Below the pieces are notes generated by a model. It ran no database searches and was not told the origin of the DNA. It saw only the letters and a program-made list of their open reading frames with translations. A stretch of DNA of 64,000 nucleotides, from contig JAITYX010000119.1 of NCBI GenBank assembly GCA_021018815.1, positions 124,001-188,000 on the forward strand, in the 5' to 3' direction. Made by a program: the position numbers and the translations under genes. The stretch comes from Talinum fruticosum (taxonomy: Eukaryota > Streptophyta > Magnoliopsida > Caryophyllales > Talinaceae). How positions within the stretch are numbered: position 1 is the stretch's first letter; each line of letters begins with the position of its first letter. This document shows positions 35,648-47,709 of this stretch, piece by piece.

Positions 35648-37699
35648 AAACTTCCTCTTGAATGAAACCATTTAGAAAACCACATTTAACATCCATTTGA
35701 TACAACTTAATATTCATGCTATATGCAAATGCCAACAAGATTCGATTACGTCGATCATAGGAACTAGTGCAAAGGTTTCCGCACAATTAATCCTTTCTTC
35801 TTGATTATATCCTTAAGCCATAAGTCTAGCCTTAGTTCTGACTACTAACCTATCCTCATCCAGTTGTTTTTGAAAACCCATTTGGTTCCTAGAACTGGGT
35901 GGTTAGAAGGTCATTTGGTCGAGTCCGGACTTGATTTCTTTCAAATTGATTAATTTCATCTTGTATGGCCTCTACCCATTCAGGTTCATTTAGGGCCCCT
36001 AGTGCATTTATGGGTTCTATTAAATATATGAATGCAGTGCATGCATATAGATTTTACAAAGACAAACCAGTTCTTACCCCACTATTAATGTGAGATAGGA
36101 TGTTCTCGAGTGGGTGGCTCGAAGCATATTTGAATGCTCTACATGTTCTCTAGTTCACCAAATTCGTTGGTTAAACTCGCTGATCTTCGATAGCTCTGAG
36201 CTTGGTGAGTCTCCTTATTCGCTTGTCCTTCAGCATTCTAAGCTAGCTCTTGAGCTGGTTCGATCCGAGTTATGATGTTCTAGGCTGCCTCATTTTGAGT
36301 TGCTTTCTTCGGACTTTTCTCGAGCTCGGCTTTAGCAAGATCATCTTCATCTTGACTGAGTTTCAAATCCGAGAAGGTTGACTCACTTGCCTTTCCCTGA
36401 TCTATCTCATCAAATACAACGTGGATACTTTCTTTCACTTTGTTAGTTCTTTTTTAAACACACGATAAGCTTTGCTATGAGATGAGTAACCTAGAAAGAT
36501 ACCTACATCCGACCTAGCGTCAAACTTTGTCAAGTGATCTTTACCGTTATTCCGAACAGAGCACTTACATCCAAATGGTCTGAAATATGAGATGTTAGGC
36601 TTCTTTCCCTTGTAAAGCTCGTAGGGAGTTTTCTTCAAGATGGGTCCGATAAGGCATCCGTTGAGTATGTAGTTTGTCTGTGTTGACTACCTTAGCCAAG
36701 AAATAGTAAGGTAAATCATTTTAAATCATCATCGTCCTTCCTATTTCTTCAAGAGTTGGGTTCTTTCTCTCCACTACTCCATTTTGTTGACGAGTTCTAG
36801 GTGCTGAGAAGTTGTGAGAAATACCATTCTTGTCACGTAACCGTGCAAATTCCGAGTAGTCTAACTCCCTTCCATGGTCAGGTTCGAATTCTTCTAATTT
36901 GAGTGTGAGATTCCACTTGAATTTTCCTACGGATTTTGCTGAACTCTTTGAAAGCTTCATTCTTGTTCTTAAGAAAACAAACCCATGGAAATCTTGAAAA
37001 ATCATCAAGAATCACAAGTACATATGATTTACCTCCAAGGCTTTTCATAGAGATTTCACCACATAAATCCATATCGAGAAGTTCAAGCACTTTGGATGTG
37101 GAAACAGTTTTGAGAGGTTTGAAGGATGATGTAACTTATTTCCCTTTTGTGCATGCTTCATAGATTTTATCTTTCTTAAATGCACAGTTAGGTAAACCCC
37201 TAACTAAACTATAAGATGCAAGCTTTTTGATAGTGTGCATGCTAACATGACCTAGTCTATGATGCCATGTCCAAGAATCATCATGCAATGATGCTTTTAA
37301 ACAAAATAAATTCTGACTTGGATCGAAAAAGGAATAGTATAGGTGTTACCTAATCTCTTACCCGAGAGCTTAGTCTCTTTAGTAGATGCATCATAAATGT
37401 AGCAGTTGGTTTGAGTGAACCTTACCTCTTGACCTTTTGTCACATAACCGAGAGATGCTGAGCGGATTGTACTTTGGTCCCTTGACAAGATAAACTAGGC
37501 TAACCAGGTTGTCTCCTTTCCCAATCTTGCCAATTCCAACTATCTTGCCCTTACTTGTCATCTCCGAAAGTGACTTTCCCTCGTTTAAAATCTTCTAACT
37601 CGGAAAAGAGTCGTAAGTCTCCCGACATGTGGCGTGAACATCCACTGTCTAAGTACCACTAACCTTTCTCACTTCCTCTTATGAACCCAGTAACTCCCT
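35595..37699 (-). pseudogene. Copia pol (protease, integrase, RT), truncated, minus strand
   Basis: In minus-strand order: protease site WYLDSGCSRHMSGD near 37655, intact at DSG; GAG-pre-integrase TWHHRLGHVSMHTIKKLAS near 37260; integrase LDMDLCGEISMKSLGGKSYV and ILDDFSRFPWVCFLKNK near 37080-36950; SAPRTRQQNGVVERKN near 36800, holding the catalytic glutamate; PYELYKGKKPNISYFRPFG near 36620; RT IKLYQMDVKCGFLNG near 35730 and QEEVYVEQP. The RT stops after the LKQDPR-type block at about 35555, before the YxDD active site, because of the inverted junction. RNase H and the 3' LTR are missing. At least eight frameshifts or stops. Confidence 0.85.
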
Positions 37700-39427
37700 T
37701 TTATGTGGTCCTTTTCTAAGGAAGAAGGCTCTTAGGAACCCATATTTGAATGACTTTGGGTTTGGTCCGATTTTGAGTCTTCTTTCTAGAGACCTAAGTC
37801 CGTGTATCTTTCTTTTGAAAATCCTTTGTTTTGTAAACAGGTGGAGAAGGTTTTCTCCTATAAACAGGTCTTGGCTTAGTCCTCCTTTAATTCTGATGAA
37901 TGGGACCATGCTTAGCCTTCCTAAAGTTGACAGTTCTAGAATCCTTTTTGAAAAGATTTGAGTAGGAATTAGATTCCTCCTCTTTTTTAAAACAAAGTCT
38001 TTCTTTCTTGAAGGAGACACACCGAGCGCCTAAAACCATGTCAAGGTTTTTCTAACCTTGAGTAAATTTCAAAACAAGCTCTTGAGACTCATTGAGTTTT
38101 GTTTTCAGTGCTCATTTTCTCTTCGAGTGACTCGGACTCGATCTCATTATTTTGAGTACTATTCTTTAGTTCTTTCGGAGTTAGTCTCACTTTTCGAGAG
38201 ACTCAAATTGTTATTTGAGTTGAGAAGAATCGAATTGGACTTTTCTTCCAAAAATGCTCATTATTTAGCCAAATCAACTTGGGAGAACTTTAGACAAGTA
38301 TTCAATTACGTCATGAGGACTTGTCTCCTCGGTGTTTGAGTTATCATCATCTAACTCGGATTCAACTTCTAAGTCCGTCGGTGTCATTAGACACTTTGAG
38401 TCATCGGAATAATCATCTTCTTCGATGAGTAATCGTCGCTCCATGTGGCCATCATAGCCTTCTTCTTCTTTCTAGTCTTCTTTCTCTTTGGAAAGTCCTT
38501 GACTATGTGATCTTTGCTATCACATTTAAAACAACCGTAGTTCTTAGTTAAGGATAACTTTGAAGGGGAAAAATATTTACCTTTTCTATCCTTCTTGTTG
38601 AACTCTTCCTTTGGCCTCTTTTCCCACTTTCTATGCTTTATCATTCTTTTGAAGCCTTGGACAATGAGTGCCATTATATCCTCTTTCGAGTCCGAGGAAC
38701 TCGGACTTTCCTCTCTACTTTCCGAGGCCTTCAACGTAATGTTCCTTTCGGTGTTCACTCGACATCCTCTTCTTCCAGGTGAATCTCATGGGTAAACAGA
38801 CTTCCTAATTAGTTCATCCGGCTTTAGTTGAGAGAGGTTCTAAGTTTCCTCGATGGCTGTTACCTTGGGACCCCATCTCTTCTTTGGTAGACTTCTCGGA
38901 ATTTTTTTGCACATTTATTTGTGAGAAATTTTTCTACCCGGAGATTTGAGATTGTTTGTAATCTCAGTGAAGCGAATAACCATCTTAGTGATGTTTTCTT
39001 CTGGCTCCATCTTGAACAGCTCATATTTGTGAAGATACTGGCTTATCTTTACCTGTTTCACTTAGCTTGTGCCTTCATATGTATTGCCAAGAGTGTCCCA
39101 CACATCGTTGGTCGTGTCACAAGCCGACACTCGGTGTACTCTTCTAAGCCGATAGCACAGATCGGAATGTTCATTGCATTAGAGTTCTTTATGAACTTCT
39201 CCGATTCTTCATTGGTGTACTTGAATTTCTCTTTAGACACGGATCTTGTTCCTTCCATCTTCATTGGGATGTAGTTGCCTTCTTGGATGATGTTCCGGAC
39301 ATCTTCATCATTGTTAACTAGAAAGCACTCTATGAGTTTCTTCTAGTGCTCGAAGTTTTATCCTTTAAACATTTGTGGTCCGGTGGAAGACCTTCCTTCA
39401 TCGGACTCTCCAATGTTCTCGCGCCAT
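37700..39427 (-). pseudogene. Copia gag, minus strand, degenerate
   Basis: The start at 39427 reads MARENIGESDEGRSSTG, about 40 bases after the primer site. Further on come CFLVNNDEDVRNIIQEGNY and PIPMKM-type residues, a central helical region with TRPTMCGTLLAIHMKAQ, and near 38520 the zinc knuckle CFKCDSKDHIVKDF, in which the last cysteine is replaced by phenylalanine, followed by a basic run and AMMATWSDD, a block common in copia gag. The longest open piece is 38387-38758. Stops at several points prevent a full product. Confidence 0.8.
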
Positions 39428-39467
39428 CTTTAGACCTTTTGATTGTTAGATCCTTCTTGAAACGCTA

Positions 39468-39480
39468 GGCTCTAATACCA
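39468..39480 (-). other. Primer binding site of LTR E
   Basis: The minus strand reads TGGTATTAGAGCC, close to the tRNA-iMet site, 2 bases beyond the LTR end. Confidence 0.85.
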
Positions 39481-39482
39481 AT

Positions 39483-40960
39483 TGATGGTTTGCTCTTGGA
39501 GAGTCTAAGACACCCTAGAGGGGCATGGATAGGGTGATAAGGAAAGTTCAGAGAACTTAGTATCTTTTACTCGGAAAAGGATAAACAGTTGAGTCCGAGT
39601 CTAGATTGGACTCGGAAAAGAAAACACACGGGAATACATGGAAACCCTCATGGGGAAAAAACCCATGGACAGTGCGAATCCAAGCACCAACTCAAATCCA
39701 CTATTTTGAATCCTCAAAATACAAAGGATTGACTATACTAGAATTGCTCCCTTCGACAATTCCTTACAAGGTTTTCTTAGACTTAGAAATTCCCTTATCC
39801 GATCTAGTACTTCCAAACCGAGATACCTTTTAGAGTTAGGGACAACCGAGGTGAGTTAACCCTTACAACTCAGTCAAGGGACCTTACTTAGAATGTAAGA
39901 GAAGTATGTAACCGATTATAAGACTTTACAACTAAGAAAATATTGATTACAAGTCGGGAGTTGTAAGTAGAAGATTGAATATGAAAATAATGATTTTTGC
40001 TCAAGTAATGCTCAGCAATAATTCCAACAATCTTCAAGTCTTGTGAAGTGGCTTCCATTTATAGATGACCAAGCGAGTGACCGTTGAGTTTTGATTCTCA
40101 ACGAAGTACTTATCGACCGTTGTAACGACCCTTCCGGGTGACTCAGGAAAGATCCGTTGGGATGTGAACGTTGTGCATTGGCTCTTGGCTCCTTAAGGTA
40201 CTCCAATTAATTGGTGATGTCCGAAAAGCAAGGTGGAAACCACTGTTGTGCCTAGCGTTGGAGTTTTCTAGTTTTGGAAACAGACAACCCTAACACGGTG
40301 TCCGACCCTTTTTAGAAGTAGATAAAGCTTGATCGCTGGTGATTGATAGGTGGAAGTCGGCTGCTTTTATATTTCAAAAATGAAGTAATCTCGTTTGAAT
40401 AACCTACAAAAGTAAACCACTTTGTTCTCAAAGTATAAAATACTTTGGTCCAAAAATTAGGCAGAGATAATAATTTAATTAAGACAATTAAGTGCATAAT
40501 TATCTTAGGCTTGGAAGAGTGGAATTTTATGAGTCTAGTACTCAATATACTTAAATTCCATCGGACTTAGTCCTAAGAATGATCAAGTTAAAAGAATAGA
40601 ATCATTAGAGTCTAAGAACTTAATTTGGACAAATAATTCTCGGACAAGCAAACTAACTTAGAAGAAGGAATTCACATTGTGATTCACTTTGCGTTGAAAT
40701 ATGCAGATCGAACTCGGAATAAAAAGTTAGAGAAATTATTTGAACATGCACTAGATCCGAGTGATGTTTGAGTGAGTCGAAACATCAATGTAGGAGATAT
40801 ACGATAATGTGATTTCGAGTCGATCGAAACATATGAAAACTTATAAGAGAGTTCTATAACAGACTGAATATCTTGAAATCAAAACTTAGAGGTGATAAGA
40901 GTTATACCTCAATCTTTATGTGGTACTTAGAATGACTTAGAGATAGAATTTGAATCTTCA
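39483..40960 (-). repeat. Copia LTR (copy E), 5' LTR, 1478 bp
   Basis: On the minus strand it begins TGAAGATTCAAATTC at 40960 and ends CAAACCATCA at 39483, followed by the primer site and gag. A TATA box is present on the minus strand in CATTTATAGATGAC near 40060. Its start is joined directly to gag of a second copy (40961-41499). Confidence 0.88.
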
Positions 40961-41499
40961 TAGACTTCTTAAAATTTTTCTACATATTTCTTCGTGAGAA
41001 ATCTTTCTACCTAGAGATTTAAGATTGTTTGTAATCTCAGTGAAGCGAATAAACATCCGATTGATATTTTCTTCGGGCTCCATCTTGAACAGACTCATAT
41101 TTGTGAAGATACTAGCTTATCTTTGCCTGTTTCACTTAACTTGTTCCTTCGCATGTGTTGACAAGAGTGTCCCACACATCTTTGGCCGTGTCACGGCCGA
41201 CACTCTATTGTACTCTTCCGAGTTGACAAGACACATCGATTGTTTATTACTTTGAAGTTCTTTCGAACTTCTCCGATTCTTCATTGGTGTACTCGAATTT
41301 TTCTTTAGGCTCGGATCTTGTTCTTTCATCTTCATTGGGATGTATTTGCCTTCTTGGATGATGTTCCAGACATCTTCATTGTTGTCCAATAGAAAGCACT
41401 CCATCGGTTTCTTCCAAGTGCATGAAGTTTGATCCTTTGAACTTTTGTGGACTGGTGGAAGACCTTCTTTCGTCGAACTCTCTAATGTTCTCGAGCCAT
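40961..41499 (-). pseudogene. Copia gag fragment of element F
   Basis: From its start at 41499 (MARENIREFDERRSSTS) this matches the gag that starts at 39427, including CFLLDNNEDVWNIIQEGKY and FEYTNEESEKF. It stops abruptly where LTR E begins. The simplest reading is that element E inserted, in the same orientation, into gag of element F. Confidence 0.8.
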
Positions 41500-41545
41500 C
41501 TGATCTTTAGACCTTTGGATTGTTAGATCCTGCTTGAAAGGCTGG

Positions 41546-41559
41546 GCTTTGACACCGGT
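41546..41559 (-). other. Primer binding site of LTR F, mutated
   Basis: The minus strand reads CCGGTGTCAAAGCC, a degraded form of the TTGGTATTAGAGCC site next to LTR E. Confidence 0.7.
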
Positions 41560-42899
41560 TCAAGGTTTGCTCTTGGAGAATCTAAGTCACCCTAGTGGGG
41601 GTGAATAGGGTGATGAGGAAATTTGAACAAACTTAGAAACCTTTTGCTTGAGAAAGTTAAACAGCTGAGTCCGAGTCTAGATTGGACTCAAAAATGTAAA
41701 CACTCGTAAATACGTGGAAACCCTCCCGGGGTATAAAATCACGCACAGTGCTAATCCAAGCACCAAGTCAAATCCACTATTTTAAATCCTCAAAATACAA
41801 AGGATTGACTCTACCGAATTGCTCCCTTAAATAATTCCTTACAATGTTTCCCTAGGCTCGAAGTTCCCTTATCTCGATCTAGTACTTCCTAACCGAGATA
41901 ACCTTTACAGTTAGGGACAATTGAGCTAAGTTAACCCTTACAAGTCAGTCAAGGGACCTTACTCGAAATTAAGAATGTAGGTAACTCGTTTACAAGACTT
42001 TACAACTAAGAAAATATTAATTACAAACTAGGAGTTGTAAATAGAAGATTTGAATATGAAAACAATTACTTTCGCCTAAATAATGTGTTTCAGGAGTAAT
42101 TCCAAGCAATCATCAAGTCTTGTGAAGTGGCTTCTATTTATAGATGACTAAGCAGAGTGACCGTTGTGTGTTGGTCCTAAACGAAGTCTTTAATGGCCGT
42201 TGTAATGGCTCTTCTAAGTCACTAAGAAAAGATCCGTTGGGATGTGAACGTTATGCACTCGGCTCTTGGCTCTAAAAGGTACTCCAGCTTAACATCTAAT
42301 GTCCGAAAAGCAAGGTGGAAACCATTGTTGAGCCTAGCGTTGCAGCTTTTCCAATTTTGGAAACAGACAACCCTAAGATGGTGTCCGAGCCCTGTTCGAA
42401 GTAGATAAAGCTTGTCTACTTGTGATTGACGACTAGAAGTCGGCTACTTTTGTATTTTAAAAATCAGATAACCTCGTTTGAATAACCTACAAAAGTAAAC
42501 CACTTTGGTTCTTAACGTATAAAATACTTTGGTCCAAAATTAGGCATAGATAATAATTAAATTAAGCTAATTAAGTGCATAATTATCTTAGGCCTTAGAA
42601 GAGTGGAATTAACACCGTAATTCACTTTGCGTTGAAATATGTAGTCGAACTAATAATAAAAGAGTTAGAGAAATTATTTGAACATGCACTAGTTCCGAGT
42701 GATGTCCGAGTGAGTCGAAACATTAGTGTAGAAGATATACAATAATGTGTTTTCCGAGTCAGTCGAAATGAACAAAAACTTAGACGAGAGTTTCTATAAC
42801 ACTCATAATACTTGAAATCAAAACTTAGGAGGGATGACGTTTATACCTGAATCTTCATGTAGTACTTAGAATGACTTAGAGTTAGGATCCGAGTTTTCA
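41560..42899 (-). repeat. Copia LTR (copy F), 5' LTR, 1340 bp
   Basis: On the minus strand it begins TGAAAACTCGGATCC at 42899 and ends GCAAACCTTGA at 41560, followed by primer site and gag. It is shorter than copy E by an internal deletion near 42600. It lies against plus-strand copia coding sequence that begins at 42900, so it inserted into an older copia element. Confidence 0.87.
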
Positions 42900-43386
42900 A
42901 GTTGGATTACTCTTAGAATTTGGTTTTGAAACTTACTCAAGGTCGAAAAACGTTTATCTTCTTCTACAAACTCAGTGTGTCTCATTTCGAAAAGAAGGTG
43001 TGGCGTTCAACATTGAACATAAGGATAACTCCTTTAAAAGTATTTTTAAAAAGGATACTAGAAAATCTCTTTTAGAAAATCTAAGCCTAGTCCAACTCAT
43101 ACAAGTGAGTAAGATGACTAAGCCCATATAGGTTTTTCAAAGGATGTCACCAAAGACACTTTACAAACAAAAAGTTTTCACAAAAAGGAAAAAGATATAA
43201 TCATACCTATCCTAAAATTATTCAAAAATTGGTTCCCAAGAGCACCCTTCCACCATAACCGACTTTAGTAATAACAATTGTTGAGTTCATTAAAGGGAGT
43301 GAGAAGGGTTAGCTTGTTTTCTTTTCATGGGTACGCATTAAAAATACCATTGGTACCTGGACGAGTGGTTGTTCAAGGCTTATGAC
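42900..43386 (+). pseudogene. Copia gag-protease fragment of the host element
   Basis: This plus-strand stretch ends in a copia protease site readable, with one extra base, as WYLDSGCSRLMT. The preceding PKIIQKLVPKSTLPP corresponds to the region before the protease. The frame breaks off at ATGAC (43382-43386) where the Tat element begins, and resumes at 61203 as MTGDLGFFTKL. Upstream coding sequence is cut off by LTR F. Confidence 0.8.
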
Positions 43387-45180
43387 TAAACACCTAATAA
43401 GTGTCGTCCTTATCTCTTTATTTCCGTATTTTATTCTATTGGCCCGATGATAAAATCCCGAGTCCTGTTTGAGGATTTGGATCTCATACTGTAATCGACT
43501 AGTGCGACATAAGCCAGTAAACCACAAAGAAACCCCAAGCACCCAAAAAGAGCCTTTTGTTTGGGGTTGACCCCACAAATCCTCCTTTTTTCGGGCAATC
43601 CAAGAACCAAGCCAACCCTTCGGAGACAATGGACTCCATTGTTGTGTACGGAGAAATTCCAAGTTTAGAATATCGTATTTTACTTTCGTCTAATCGGATT
43701 AGTAGTCGAAGACCCGAAGACGGAATTAAAGTGTTGCCTTTCATGATCACAAGCATCAAAGTGTTGCATTTAAGTTCCATAAGACAGTCCACACGAGATT
43801 AGGAACTTCTCCCTTAAAACGATTTCGTGGTTGGCGCTCGCCTTCTAGAAGCATTAAGTGGAACGCTGCATTATGGCTTGGAGAATACCTTGGAGACACA
43901 CTAGGGCACAAAACCCTAGGAGCGCCCGGGTGGCCGGCGCCTACCAACCGGGTTTTATCCGATTTTATCACTTCCTTATCCGGTTCGAGTCTCTTAGGAT
44001 ATTGAGTCGATTTACTTTTTACTATTTGGACAGCAAATTAGAGGCAAACCTTAGGTCATTTGTCACCTAGGTCGTCTGCTATAAATAGAGAGGCTTGGCT
44101 CTCATTCCGATACGGCTTCCTGCCTTAGCCTCACGCTGTAAAAGCTACTCGAAGTACTCATAGTGAAACATTACTCGCGGAAATTACTACTCACTCATCT
44201 TCTATCTCTTCACCATCTGTTGAATTTGTGCGAACAGACTAAAGAATATTTGATTATTGTGATCTATGGTCATTTATTCAATTGATCATTCTTGTCACCT
44301 ACATACACAATTAACAAAAAACAAGCCCTTTTACTTTCATTTGTCGCCGTTGGATTAAGAGATCTAATCTGGAGATCCGGATCATCAAGGTGGGACACCC
44401 CGAGGATAATTGTTCAGCCTTCAAACAGTTTATTTTATTTATATGCTTTGTTTATCGCATTCCATAGGAGATGTAATTGCTTCTTTTAATTCCGCCTGCT
44501 CCGATATAATTTTTAATTTTCCACTTTTCTTTTCTTTATTGCTTTCTTTACCGCTTTCCTTTACTTGTGTTTTTATCATTTTATTTAATATGTTTGGTTG
44601 CTTTTATTTATCATCTTAGTATGCTGCTTGCTTGTCTGTTTTACATTATTTTAATTAAGTACTCATACTAGTAATGGTCGTCTTTGGACTGGCGAAACGT
44701 AAGGGTTTTCCCTACATTTCGTACCCTCACTCCCGAATCCGATTCTTGGTTTAAGAACTGGTGGAGTCTATTTTAGCCTCTTTTAGTCTTCGTTTTCCCA
44801 TACTAGGATTGGAATAGTAAGTTTTGTTTTTGTTAGTTTTCAGCCTAAAACCGACTAGCGACTCCCTATTTATGTTTTATTCCCATTAAATTTGCATCTC
44901 GGTTTCTAATTGCAGAAATAAAAAATAATTGGTTCTGGATCGGCCAACCGGGCAGAGGCCAAGGCTGATTCCATCATCCCTGGCCTATGGCTAGCGCATG
45001 CCACCACCACGTACAGTGCTGCTATCTCGCACCGGGTGGTCGATAGGTGAGGGTTTGGTCCAGATTGTTGTTTTCACACTAATCCGGCCCTAAAGCCTCG
45101 GGGCACGGCCAAAACCCTAATTTTTATTTACTCCTTAACTAGTAAATAATATCTCGAGAATTCTGAAAATAAATTGTGTT
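43387..45180 (+). repeat. 5' LTR of the Tat element (LTR2 copy b)
   Basis: It aligns with the 3' LTR at 59195-61202 from TAAACACCTAATAAGTGTCG (start damaged, canonical TGTAGACACC) to AAATAAATTGT near 45180. The last 200 bases of the LTR and the primer site appear to be deleted. No polypurine tract precedes it, as expected for a 5' LTR. Confidence 0.82.
44049..44087 (+). promoter_or_regulatory. LTR2b promoter: palindrome plus TATA box
   Basis: TTAGGTCA and TCACCTAGG surround TTTG (one base of the inverted repeat changed), followed by TATAAATA at 44080-44087. Same layout as in LTR2 copies a and c. Confidence 0.6.
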
Positions 45181-45400
45181 TTAGATTTAATCTTCTGTTT
45201 GGGAGCCTTTAGGGATAGGTAAAGAGCGCCAATTGGGCCCTTGCATGGGTAAAAATAAAACACTTTAATGAACTTCCTAGAGCCCATCCGTTATGTGCAT
45301 TTAACCAAAAGTAAAAATTCCTTCTCCTAGTGGGGTTGGTTCATTGTTCGCGTTTCCGTGTCATTCTAAAATTTTATTTTAGATGTCTAAGTAGTTGCTG

Positions 45401-45538
45401 TCTTCGAAAGGGTCACACCGCAAGTCCCCTTCTCTTTCTTTTTCAATTGTTTAGTTTTTTGTTTTGTTGTCTTCGAAAGGGTTATACTGCAAGTCCCCTT
45501 ATCTTTGTTTTTCAATTGTTTAGTCTTTTGTTTTTCTT
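45401..45538 (+). repeat. 69-bp tandem duplication in the Tat leader
   Basis: TCTTCGAAAGGGT, CAAGTCCCCTT and TTTTTCAATTGTTTAGT recur with a period of 69 bases, two copies. Confidence 0.9.
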
Positions 45539-45561
45539 TTACATTCCCATTCTCCATTCGC

Positions 45562-45838
45562 AGTAGCTAAATAAAATCATCTCATATTAGGTGAGTCTAT
45601 TTCCATTAGCAAAATAAAATCATCTCATATTAGGTGAGTCCATTTGTATTAGCCAAATAAAATCATCTCATATTAGGTGAATGCATTTGCATTAGCTAAA
45701 TAAAATCATCTCATATTGGGTGAGTCCATTTGCATTAGCTAAACAAAATCATCCCATACTAGGTGAGTCCATTTGCATTAGCCAAATAAAGTAATCTCAT
45801 ATTAGGTGAGTCCATTCGCATTAGCCAAATAAGATCAT
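45562..45838 (+). repeat. 43-bp minisatellite in the Tat leader, 6.4 copies
   Basis: Units start at 45562, 45605, 45648, 45691, 45734, 45777 and 45820, each close to ATTAGCCAAATAAAATCATC followed by TCATATTAGGTGAGTCC and ATTTGC. Tandem repeats in untranslated parts are common in Tat-lineage elements. Confidence 0.95.
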
Positions 45839-46239
45839 GTGCATTCATTCTTTGCATTTACATTTAGTCCAAAAAAATTCATCTCGAATAAGGAAAATGC
45901 ACTATCATATAGCAAGCATCTTTTTTTTAAGGATTAGTCGTTCATTAGATTATCATCTCAATTAAGTCACGCATCATATGATCATTGCATTCTTTATGTG
46001 CATCAAAATAAAAAGCATCCTTAGTTTCTTTAGGTCTCACACTTAAGTCCCTTCCTCCTAAAAGTGATCTTCTCTTACATGGTCCTAAACCTCATCCTTT
46101 GAGCTGCAAAATAGGGAAGTCTATGGCAACCGAGTATTATAGGAATCCAAGCTTTAAAAGATTATAAAACCCCGCCAAGGAGTTCGGCACGTCTTCTTTT
46201 CTTTCTACTCAGCGATCTACATTGGTGCGATAAGCTTCG
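45839..46239 (+). other. Tat leader before gag
   Basis: AT-rich leader with no reading frame or structural motif that I recognise, apart from CATCTC-containing words that echo the minisatellite. Confidence 0.5.
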
Positions 46240-47420
46240 GTGCACACTACACCATTACAATCTACACCTTTTCATAAGACACTACCTAGAAAGAGCTCCC
46301 TTCCAATGAATCCTAACCCAGAGAAGTATCTTAACCTCAATTCACTTAATGAGAATATAGCTAGGGTGGAAACCGAATTGAATGATCAAGAGGAAAAGAT
46401 GCCATTTATATCGACAGATCTTAAGACTATCCTATGGCTATTAAGGCTAGTAAAGGACAAAAGAAATGAGGAAGTCGAACGTTTGAAAATGGGAAGAGGC
46501 TTTGGAACATGAATGCCTAAGAAGGGAAACAGACCTTGGTTCTACCAACTTTTCCTATCTTCTCACCTCAAGGAAGTCCCAAACGCGAATCCCCTAAATG
46601 TGAATCCAAACCTCAGCTCGATCCCCGTATAAATCATATAAAATATATGTTAAGGGAGTCATCCATGTTCGATAATCAGTACTTCGATCATAAAGGATTC
46701 ATTTCAATCCTCCGGTAAACGACCTTTTAAGTTTAACATGCTTGATATTAAATTCAAAGGTTCTCGTAATCCCCATCATCACATACACAACTTGTTAGGA
46801 GCAATGACTCTTAAGAACATTCCAGAAGACACATACAACATCATCTTCGCCTCGATGTTGGACACTAATGTAATGAAGTGGTACTATGCGGTTGACCAAT
46901 GCAAGGTTGCCAACTGGACTGATTTGTACAAGGAGTTCCTTCATCAATATTCCTATAACAGCTTATGTGCCTGTTACCCTTAAAAATGTGGAACTAATCA
47001 AGCAAGGCGAGAAGGAGAGTTTTACATATTTTCTTATCGGATGGAGAGCGAAGGCAGCCCATATGGTTGATCGACCCTCCGAGAAGGACCACGTTTGAAT
47101 CATTGTATAAAACCTTCAACCCAACTACAATTAGCACCTCAAATTTCTACCTATGATCAACTCTTCAACCCTTAGAGATTAGAGATGTTGGTTTGTTAAT
47201 AGAAGATGAGATGTCTACTGTGACCACAAAAGGCGCGACTGGATATAGAGGTAATTATCACTCTAAAGATAACAAAACCTTCAATAAACGCAATACTAGC
47301 AGGGGTGTAGATGTCAATGCCCTCAACAGGTATACTTACTACACTCCTATCGATACTACTTGTACCAAAGCCCTTGATCGTCTCTTGGAAAAAAGGAAGA
47401 TATAATTGCCACCCACTAGA
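46240..47420 (+). pseudogene. Tat gag, degenerate
   Basis: An N-terminal frame (46240-46512) reads NPEKYLNLNSLNENIARVE and continues into a helical stretch. The gag domain proper is at 46738-47100: FKGSRNPHHHIHNLLGAMTL, DTYNIIFASMLDTNVMKWYY, KVANWTDLYKEFLHQYSYN, then after a frameshift VELIKQGEKESFTYFLIGWR and AAHMVDRPSEKDHV. The C-terminal part at 47193-47405 has GLLIEDEMSTVTTKGATGY. The order matches the retrotrans_gag domain of Ty3 elements. Two or three frameshifts and stops break it; no zinc knuckle is seen. Confidence 0.85.
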
Positions 47421-47570
47421 GCAGAATTAGAAACCGCGAACAATCCAAAATTTGGGACGCGGGAAAATTTTACAAAGACCCTTGCCGAAGGCTGCCCATA
47501 AACCAAGCAATAATAAAAACCCTTTTAGTGTCACCTTAGCTATTTTCATTTAACTCATTCTAGGTCAAGG

Positions 47571-47709
47571 GGATCCGTTTATTCTAATCCGAGATGTTAA
47601 CAAGTCGAAACCACTTCTTAGCTTACCTCTGTTAGATGAAGAAGTCCAGGGGCTCTGGGTAAGTTATGAAGAAGATGTTTACGAAATAAGAAGCAATAAT
47701 GACAACAAT
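47571..47709 (+). pseudogene. Tat gag-RT linker (protease region), first part
   Basis: An open stretch reading GQGDPFILIRDVNKSKPLLS and ending EEDVYEIRSNNDNN, interrupted by a CACTA-type end at 47710. The protease active site is not visible. Confidence 0.5.

Noticed and set aside
35505..35660. Assembly misjoin as the explanation of the inverted copia junction
   Set aside because: Not excluded, but the permuted micro-duplications are more like a biological template-switch product than a simple contig join, so it is kept as a finding with a long-read test.
45562..45838. Regular repeats resembling a CRISPR array
   Set aside because: The repeats are directly tandem with no unique spacers, in a plant retrotransposon leader.
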